Source of the DNA: Sphacelaria rigidula | Lineage: Eukaryota > Phaeophyceae > Sphacelariales | Length of the DNA: 25,221 nt | Assembly (NCBI GenBank): GCA_964200075.2 | Contig: CAXNAA020000172.1 | Coordinates: forward strand, 1 to 25,221 | Direction of reading: 5' to 3' | Shown here: positions 18,667 through 25,221 of the stretch, piece by piece | How positions within the stretch are numbered: the stretch's first letter is position 1 | Layout of the letters: each line of letters opens with the position of its first letter | The notes under the pieces: model-generated | Database searches by the model: none | The model's input: only the letters and a program-made list of their open reading frames with translations | Told to the model about the DNA's origin: nothing | Position numbers and translations under genes: made by a program

Positions 18667-19563
18667 TGGACCCATCGGCGGGTAATACGTACCAGCGCTG
18701 TCCAGCACGGTGCCCGCTTCTGGGTTTGGCGATGCTTCAAGTGTCAAGCTCGCAAAACCTCATGACAGACAATACGTTGGCCAGTCATTTCGATGGCACT
18801 TCCCAACGCTCCTGGTCACCTCGTGTTTTTCGACTATTTCGGTCCTTCACCGCCCACTGATCGTGGCAATACCTACATCTTAGTCTTTACCGACTGTTTC
18901 AGGCGTCACGCGTCCATGTACGCAGTCACCACTGGAGATTTCACAGCAGCAGGCACAGCTAACATCTTAGTTCACGACTATATCAAGCACTATGGTTGCC
19001 CGAAACGGCTTCTCTCCTACAATGGTCAGCAACTTTGCTCCGATCTCTCGGACGAACTGTATACACTCCTGGGCATTCGCAAGATAGCCACAAGCCCCTA
19101 CTACCGTAATGGTAACGGTGGTACTGAAAGAGTTAACCACACCATGGCTCCGATCTTATCTATGGTCGTCAATGATTATCAAAACGATTGGGATCTCCAT
19201 CTTTCACGTGTCATGCTGTCTTATAACAACTCGGTCAACGCTGCTACCGGTCTCTCTCCGAACGAGCTATATCCCGGCCGCTACCCCCGCCTGCCCATCA
19301 CCGTGTTTGAGCGACACACCTTTGATGGCCACCAAGGTTTGGATCAGGATAAGATGTCCTACCATAATCTGGCGCGTGCACGCCAGCGCACAGCTTTCCC
19401 TCTCGTGCGTGAACAACACACTGTCAACGCCTCGCGCCTTGAGAGATCTAATAATGCTCTCTACAATCTGATGCACAAACGACCTACTTGGAAGGTTGGC
19501 GATCGGGTCTGGGTTTACAACAGTTTGTCAACCACCCGCCAAGGCGTCGACAGAGAGTCTTGA
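18667..19563 (+). pseudogene. Retrotransposon integrase, catalytically dead
   Basis: A single frame runs from about 18667. A partial zinc-binding segment (FWVWRCFKCQARKTS, giving C-x2-C) is followed by an in-frame TGA at 18763-18765 and then the core from Met at 18793. Numbering from that Met, the catalytic triad would be D14 (VFFDYFG), residue 76 and E112 (NGNGGTERVN). The last two are separated by 35 residues, as in D,D35E enzymes, but residue 76 is Tyr (LLSYNGQQ, codon TAC at 19018-19020) where Asp is required. The C-terminal part has KRPTWKVGDRVWVYNS. The frame is lost at about 19540-19557 and TGA closes it at 19561-19563. Integrases of this type insert element cDNA into the genome; this copy cannot. 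Confidence 0.85.
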
Positions 19564-20481
19564 AGACTAAGCTATCCCTTAACTGGGCAGGACCATTCAA
19601 CGTTCTGACCGTCGGGCCTTCGCAACCATCACCTACCTGACGGCAAACCTGTTGGTGAAAAAATTCTGTTTCTCGATGTCCCCCGCGATTCTCAGGGACA
19701 TGATGCCAAATCTCGCGTCTCTGTGCGCCGTTGTAAACCTTGCATTAACCCGCACGACACTAGAGACATGCCCAAGTATCTGCCTGTCGGTCTTACGCAA
19801 GACGTACTTTACAGCTATTCGATCAAGTCACCACCTTATCACCTTACTACCGACGATGTGACCGAACAACCCCTTCGTCTCGCCGTGTCCCACATTTCTG
19901 GCCACCAGATCACCCGCGGTCGCGGCGGTAAGATTGCTGTCATGTACAAAACTCACTGGCAAGGTCTTCGGAGAGCGTCTTGGGAACGCAAATCCGACCT
20001 TCAGCTGCACCGCCGAGCTCTTCCCCTGTACTGGGCACAGTCTCAGCAGCAACATCTTGCTGACAACAAGAAATATCGCAAACTGCGCCGGGGAGCCGCG
20101 GCACGTGAACTCCACCATGACAAAGGGTTACGCTTTGTCGCTGATGGCTATGAGTTAGTAGCCCCCCAACATTGGGAAGAAAAGATCCGCGTGAAACAGG
20201 CATTCCTTCCCAAAGGTGCTTACTTGTGGTACAAAGGTGGTGACAACCTCTTGTGGTTGGGTCAGACCCACTCCACAGACCTTACCGCGCCTGACACATA
20301 CATCGTGCGCTTCATCGATGACCCAGGACCCGTACAACTCAAAATTCGCCCAGAGCTTTACACCACACGCCCATCCGCACAGAAAGGATCTTCGTGTCTC
20401 CAGCGACTCAAGTTCAAAGGCCTCCGCCGCGGAATTCAACCTAACATCGATCGCACACATGATGTCAACGCACCGCTTTAA
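19557..20481 (+). pseudogene. Retrotransposon pol C-terminus: GPF module, chromodomain, extra C-terminal module
   Basis: From 19557 another frame reads VLKTKLSLNWAGPFNVLTVG, the GPY/F-type module that follows integrase. A further shift near 19625 leads into the frame that begins HHLPDGKPVGEKILFLD and stays open to TAA 20479-20481. Counting from the GTG at 19723, residues about 55-104 resemble a chromodomain (HISGHQITRGRGGK, a THWQGL motif, ASWERKSDL, then LPLYW). Such domains in chromoviruses steer integration to chromatin. Residues about 161-215 (KGAYLWYKGGDNLLWLGQ ... YIVRFIDDPG ... PELYTT) look like a small SH3/Tudor-like barrel; this is inference. The length past the chromodomain is unusual compared with plant and fungal chromoviruses. 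Confidence 0.72.
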
Positions 20482-20672
20482 GCTGACACAGACCTCCTGC
20501 CTCCCCGTCCCCGACCATTGTTTTTTTTTCTTTCCCTGTCACTTCGCCGCTTAGATACATATATTTCTTTGTTTCCTTCTCATACCACTCATGACACACC
20601 TGGGCCACCCACCAACTTCTTCGACAGCCTGCAACCGGAGCCCCTTCAGCGCACAACATGGGACCACGAATG

Positions 20673-21001
20673 TGTTGGAAATATTTGTGGCTCGTGGCGT
20701 TTGGTACTGTTCTCGAAACAGACCGACTACCGTCGCGGAGACAGTAGTTTAGCAGAGGTTGCACAGTGGTAGTCAAACCACTTGCTTCTGCAGCAGAAAG
20801 AAAGTCCAAAGACAAAAATGGTGTTTGGGGCTCTTCACTTCGGCCGAACAAAACCAAGGCAGACTCTTTTGCAAGCAGAGTGCTGAGGAAATGAAGAAGA
20901 GCTGGGTAAGCTGGGTAAGCTTGGTAAGCTTGGGAGAGTGATTGCAAGGGCGATAGACCACCGCTTACAACCATGTTCAATCCTGGAAGAAGAATGCAAC
21001 A
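20673..21001 (+). repeat. Candidate 3' LTR
   Basis: The segment begins TGTTGGAAAT and ends GAATGCAACA, giving the TGTTG...CAACA inverted ends expected of an LTR, and lies about 190 bp downstream of the pol stop codon. A weak purine-containing tract (ATGGGACCACGAA) precedes it. Inside are four 9-bp repeats, GCTGGGTAA-like, at 20901-20936. With no 5' LTR in the window for comparison, the boundaries are tentative. Confidence 0.35.
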
Positions 21002-22490
21002 CTCTACACGTACGTAAGGTCTAATCGTGTCATTCATTTCAACCTCGCTATTGCTGACGCGGTAGCCTTGCTAGCTTAGATGAACTGTAAAGTTGCACAC
21101 AAGATATCCTGTCGCTTACGTGGCCTAAATACTCTGCCAGAGTATCGTTAATTGACAAATCATGGCAACACGCCTACTGTAGCAGTATCCTACCTGAAAT
21201 GTCATTCACACAGGTAGATATGAATCAACACAAAAGAGGTACTCTCCGTAAAAAGGATACTTATGAAACGGTCTTACGTGGTTCGTTGTTTCGTTGAAAC
21301 GCAACAGATTGTACCGCTATCTTTTGTTGCAACAACTTCATTCAAACACAATGAATATAGACTACGTCGTCTAGATTTTTCCAACAGAATGCACTTGCCT
21401 GGAGCACCTCCATCCTCGGCTACGGGAGCTTTCCGTATTATCGCTCTTGATTTGTATGACTGGCGCTGGAGCACTTGCAGTCTCTGTGTTGCTTGTCGTT
21501 GTGTTTTTTCTGCTCAAGCTGTAGTCAGTTATTATTTATTTATTATTGTTATTATCATAATTTCTGCTCAAGCTGTAGTCAGTAACTCGCTTTTTACTGT
21601 CCTGCGTTTTTCACTTGTGTTTAGTGAGACGCCCCTGTGCTATTCTGATTGTCGTGGGCGTCAGCTTACTCGGGGTTTGGTTGCATTGTACAACAGTAGT
21701 AAAGACTACTGTACGTTGCCCCTGCTTCGCGTATTAATTATACGTTTCAGCCCCCCCGTTGGTACACTGCTTGTAGCTGCTGAGCGATTTGCTGTAGCTG
21801 CCCTTTAGCCCTGTTCCCGCTTGTTTACATTCGCGTAAGTGCCATGGTGACGCACTTTGTTGGTTTCCCGACTACGCGTCGATCTGGCCGGAACTGCGTT
21901 CTACTCTCGCCTTGTGCATGTGGCCAACAGTTACTGTCTCACTACAGTGTATTCACTCTGCTTTCAAACAGGGTATCGCACGCGCCACTGCGCCATGTGC
22001 AAACTATGTGCCTACCGACCACTACTACATTGATGGTGGTTGATAGTTGGTTTCGACGGCTCATGCTGTAGTGGCATATGGTTGATCTGCCTATGGCTGA
22101 TCTGCCTTGTGCCGAATTAAAACGCCCCCCCCCCTCTGTTCCTTGTCGAGCCCTTTATATTTAAGTAGATGCGCAACCCCCCCCCCCCTTCCCCCCCGGG
22201 CCCCCATTTGTGTGTTGCGGGACCCCACCGCGCAGCATGATTCTGAGGTGTGGGAAGCTGAACCGTCGGTCATGGAGACTGTAGCTTCCCCCTGTGACAG
22301 CACACGCATGTAATACCGGACGTCGCGTTGTCGACGTTGGCACAATTGATTCGAGTCTATCGCAGTTGATTTCCGCCATTCCGGGACATCGCCGCCTGAC
22401 CGATTTCTTTGTCATGATGTTTTTCGTTTTCCGTCAACGGTACTACAAGTCAAGCCTATTTTCAAGACTCGCCTGATAATTGACGAATTG
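21002..22490. other. Gene-poor stretch with simple repeats and poly-C
   Basis: A plus-strand frame at 21263-21808 (181 residues, ATG start) is the longest here but crosses an ATT-type microsatellite (about 21527-21559) and has no recognised motif. Poly-C runs occur at 22125-22134, 22177-22188 and 22191-22197. No gene is supported. Confidence 0.45.
21507..21583. repeat. 23-bp perfect direct repeat flanking an ATT microsatellite
   Basis: TTTCTGCTCAAGCTGTAGTC plus AGT occurs at 21507-21529 and again, identically, at 21561-21583. Between the copies lies TATTATTTATTTATTATTG-type sequence. The 54-bp offset suggests a slippage or duplication event. Confidence 0.8.
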
Positions 22491-22768
22491 TGGTTCCAGC
22501 GACAAAATCTGCCTTCGGATGTAAGCCCACGAGTTTTGCGTGACCACCCCCTCGATGTTTGCTTACATCACTTCAGTCAGGCCTGGTTGACTTTTCCCTG
22601 TATTTATAGATGACTCCCGTCGGGAGTACTGTGGTTTCAGCGACAAAATTTGCCCTCGGATGGAAGCCCACAAGTTTTGCGTGACCACCCCAAGATGTTG
22701 GACATCACTTCAGTCCGGCCCGATTGAGCTTTTCCTTGTAGTATCAGATGGCCCCCGCCCCTTGTCGA
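22491..22768. repeat. 141-bp tandem duplication
   Basis: Copy 1 (22491-22631) and copy 2 (22632 to about 22768) share TTTTGCGTGACCACCCC, ACATCACTTCAGTC and the CAGCGACAAAATYTGCCYTCGG block. Divergence is roughly 15-25 percent with small deletions in copy 2. No coding potential is evident. Confidence 0.8.
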
Positions 22769-22951
22769 GGAGAGAGAAATGGTTCCGTAATTGCGCAGGG
22801 TTTTCTAGCGCACCATGTCCCCCCTTAATATACTATTTTTCTGTACTATGAAAAGAGTACTCGAGCTCGAACATTTTGCCTTGTAGAAGAGCCGTCTTCG
22901 GACACAGCCCACGTGCCCGTTCCATATGCCGCTGTCCTGGCTGCTTCCCAG

Positions 22952-22967
22952 CCCCCCCCCCCCCCCC
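22952..22967. repeat. Poly-C run of 16
   Basis: Sixteen consecutive C immediately precede the first GATCTGGTC repeat. Shorter C runs recur at 22991-22997 and 23200-23216. Such tracts are prone to sequencing and assembly length error. Confidence 0.9.
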
Positions 22968-23220
22968 GATCTGGTCAGATATCAGATCGCACCCCCCCAT
23001 TACCGGTTGTATCGTAGACGTACTTGAGCTGCTACGACACACCATCCGCATCCCTCAGCGATGCGGCGAGCGATGAGCTCACCTTGGCGAATTTCAGAAC
23101 CCTAACACGATCTGGTCAAATATCAGATCGTAGTCTCCCCTCACCCTGGCGGAGTTAGATCCCCCAATCCGATCTGGTCAGATATTAGATCGTAGCTCCC
23201 TCCCCCCCCCTCCCCTTTGC
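22968..23220. repeat. 62-bp repeat with a GATCTG...CAGATC dyad, three copies
   Basis: A 21-bp imperfect palindrome beginning GATCTGGTCA and ending CAGATC or TAGATC occurs at 22968-22988, 23109-23129 and 23171-23191, differing by one base in copies 2 and 3. The last two copies are exactly 62 bp apart, and the preceding CTCACCYTGGCGRA block (about 23078 and 23139) repeats with them. The first two are 141 bp apart. A C-rich tract follows each copy. Confidence 0.8.
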
Positions 23221-23573
23221 TGTATTGTAGCCCCTCAGAGGTTTTGGTACCGTGTTTCTTTGTGCTGGGTTCGCTTTCTTGGTGACTGCGTTTCTAGTAC
23301 CCGCAGTCACATTTCTTGTCGCTGTCGCATCTCTGTCCGTGTCCCCTGTGCACCTAGTGTTTTTTTTTTTTCGAGCTTTTTTTACGCGATGAGAGCACTG
23401 TAGATTTAGTCCAGCCTCCCACATGTTTGAAATTGTGATGGTTCGTTCTCTGGATGTGTTTGTTGTTGTCACTGCTCAACCCCCTGCCGCCAGCCAAGAG
23501 AGCTCGCCGCACGGGAGTACTCCCTTACATCGTCTTGTTGCACGGGTCCTTGGTTACACCGTGTACTGCTAAA

Positions 23574-23845
23574 TATACCGCCCTGGTTGTAGGCCGTAGT
23601 TATGCCCGACGATTGTTATAGATTGAGGTGAGTTACTGCATTTCGACAATTCATCTGGATGTGTTCGTTTGTTTGCTTTACCCCTATCCCGTGACGCAGC
23701 CTGGTCAGCTGGCGACACGGGTATGTTCTCTTGTGTCGTTCCGTTGCTCGTGGTCCAGTGCTCCCCCGGGAATGATCAATTATACCGCCCTTGTTGTATG
23801 CTGTATTTCCGCCGGACGATTGCTTTGAGTTGGGTATTGCGCCCT
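23574..23845. repeat. About 67-bp direct repeat at 207-bp offset
   Basis: TATACCGCCCTGGTTGTAGG ... CGACGATTG ... TTGAGGTGAG at 23574-23640 recurs as TATACCGCCCTTGTTGTATG ... GGACGATTG ... at 23781-23845. Weaker similarity extends about 30 bp upstream of both copies. The rest of the 207-bp interval is only loosely similar. Confidence 0.6.
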
Positions 23846-25221
23846 GACGCATTGTCTTTTTTTTACTCCTAGTTTTTGATCACGACACGCGATAGTTGAT
23901 CCGCCAGGCTGAACAAAACGTTCGCACCAGCGACCCTGGCTTCTTACCCTGAGTGTCATCTTGGATGGGCTCGTGCCCACTCTCGTAGAAGATTTAAATT
24001 CCGCACTTTAGGCACACAAAACCTGAACTTGAGCTGCATCACCGCTTTTATCTCCATGTTGCTGCGTAGCCCCCCCCCTCCCATCGCATTGTTCTTCACG
24101 CTGCACGCCTTTTTCAAGGCAGGTTTGATCCTTCAAACATTCGCCACGGAAACGAGCGGGATACCACTCTCGCCACACGCGACGGATGTGTCAGGACGAG
24201 TCGGACGAAGGCGTGGAGCTCACTTGGATCTGCGTCCGACCAGAGCAGTTGCCGCAATGCTATGCCGCGATTGCGTTTCGCCTCCCCTCTCCCCAGATTG
24301 TTTGGCATTCCATCCTTGTTCCGTTGGTAAATGAAGGCTGCGCGTGCGTACCATTTTATTGCTTTACTTTGTAGATGGACTTACGGGTGTGTTGTCTTGT
24401 TCAACATGGGTTGTGAGTGTCCCGTAGATCAACGTTTTCCTTCTTGTGTTTTGAACGTTTGATTTGTCGGGTCGCAGCGATGCTCGCCCTTGAAAAGTGT
24501 GGGAGAATAATGATTTTTCTTCGCTTCATGCTTTGGTACGAGTGTAGTGTAGAAGAGCCCTTTCTCGTTAAATTCTCAAGTTCCTCGGCGCAGTTATATT
24601 GTGCCGAGGTGATGATGATTCAACTGCATAAAACAGAGGATTCTATAAAATGAGGTTCATCAATGAAATGAGGTTTGAAGACCCTAGCCGTTGAGTGACA
24701 AAAAGCCCTCAGGAGTACCGCACGACGCTGCTGATGTGCAATGTTTGGGAGGAGTAGGAAGTGCGTCCGTGGTTGCACATGTCGCCCATCCGTGGTTAGC
24801 TGCGGGCGACGGAGCATAACAACGTTTGGTTGATTGTCGACGATGGTTCCACTATTGTTTGTCTCGAGGCTCGTGTCCAGACAAAACTCTCGGGCGTCAG
24901 GTTGCTGTCAGTAAGGTCAGTAAGGTGCTGTCAGTGACGTGGTGGGGGGATATCACTGCCAACGTCGTGATGAGCCGAGCGGATGATTGGGCGTCCCCTG
25001 TCCTGAAGAATTGACGGCCGATGCACAACGTGAATAATTTACTGCACGACTCAACCGTACTGCAAATACCCATCGAGCTTTCCAATCCGGTTCGAGCATA
25101 TATGAGGCGGCAATGTCTCTGTCGAAAGAGAGATCGTGGGCATCCACCCCAAGATCGCTTCGTACGGTCCCGCCATACACACCATCGCAACACCGCATCA
25201 TGCTACATGACAGCATCTCGA
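23846..25221. other. No recognisable feature to the window edge
   Basis: Overlapping frames of 60-100 codons occur on both strands with no known motif. The minus-strand frame at 24953-25216 has a coding-like segment (RSDLGVDAHDLSFDRDIA) and touches the window end, so it could be part of something outside. AAATGAGGTT is duplicated at about 24648-24676, and GTCAGTAAG-type words are repeated at 24909-24940. Confidence 0.35.

Larger units (their letters stand above)
18667..21001 (+). mobile_element. 5'-truncated, decayed Ty3/gypsy chromovirus-type retrotransposon
   Basis: The order of parts matches the 3' half of a chromodomain-bearing Ty3/gypsy pol: the end of a zinc-binding segment, integrase core, GPF module, chromodomain, a long C-terminal extension and a candidate LTR. 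Protease, reverse transcriptase and RNase H are missing, so the copy is truncated at or just before 18667. One stop codon and two frame changes interrupt it. No 5' LTR was found upstream in the window. Confidence 0.8.

Noticed and set aside
20465-21037. 190-codon minus-strand frame opposite the retroelement 3' end
   Set aside because: It lies antisense across the pol end and the candidate LTR, has no recognisable domain, and is best seen as a shadow.
1-25221. tRNA, rRNA, CRISPR or bacterial operon features
   Set aside because: No cloverleaf-like sequence, rRNA-like block, regularly spaced short direct repeats with unique spacers, or packed gene order was seen by eye.

Overview
The window looks like draft nuclear DNA from a brown alga (Phaeophyceae, Ectocarpus-like). 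The main evidence is a long open frame of tandem 38-residue zinc-binding-type repeats that fit the EsV-1-7 motif exactly (C-x4-C-x16-C-x2-H-x12). This family was named after a protein of the Ectocarpus phaeovirus EsV-1 and is greatly expanded in brown algae, where the developmental regulator IMMEDIATE UPRIGHT belongs to it. Long gene-poor stretches, microsatellites, poly-C tracts, decayed retroelements and a 10-N assembly gap (6645-6654) also fit a eukaryotic draft assembly. No bacterial-type operons, rRNA, tRNA or CRISPR were seen.

Layout. 1-1680: no recognisable gene. 1690-3806: a degenerate satellite with a basic period of about 41 bp and, in part, a 113-114 bp higher-order period. It is broken by foreign DNA at about 2045-2915, which contains an inverted repeat, and by a clean 477-bp foldback element at 3123-3599 with a 4-bp target duplication. 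4289-4882 (minus): C-terminal relic of a LINE-type reverse transcriptase protein. 4982-5407: a second, older foldback-like inverted repeat. 5930-6726 (minus): weak coding-like frames across the assembly gap. 6730-15100: mostly featureless DNA with short tandem repeats, one plausible terminal exon at 10877-11108 behind a duplicated acceptor-like sequence, and a coding-like minus-strand frame at 13937-14215.

15263-17560 (plus) is the one convincing gene: an EsV-1-7 protein with 15 repeats in perfect 114-bp register, a degenerate 16th, and a disordered C-terminal tail with a basic NLS-like cluster. Decayed repeat sequence lies just upstream in another frame, so the true 5' end is uncertain. The first in-frame ATG is at 15467.

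18667-21001 (plus) holds the 3' part of a chromovirus-type Ty3/gypsy retrotransposon: a partial zinc-binding segment, an integrase core whose second catalytic Asp is Tyr, a GPF module, a chromodomain, an extra C-terminal module and a candidate 3' LTR. One stop codon and two frame changes show it is dead. 21000-25221 has no recognisable gene but several tandem duplications (141 bp, 62 bp, a 23-bp pair, about 67 bp at 207-bp offset) and long poly-C runs.

Nothing suggests that these features work together. The picture is one accessory regulatory-type gene in transposon- and satellite-rich DNA. Alignments were done by eye, so identities are estimates.
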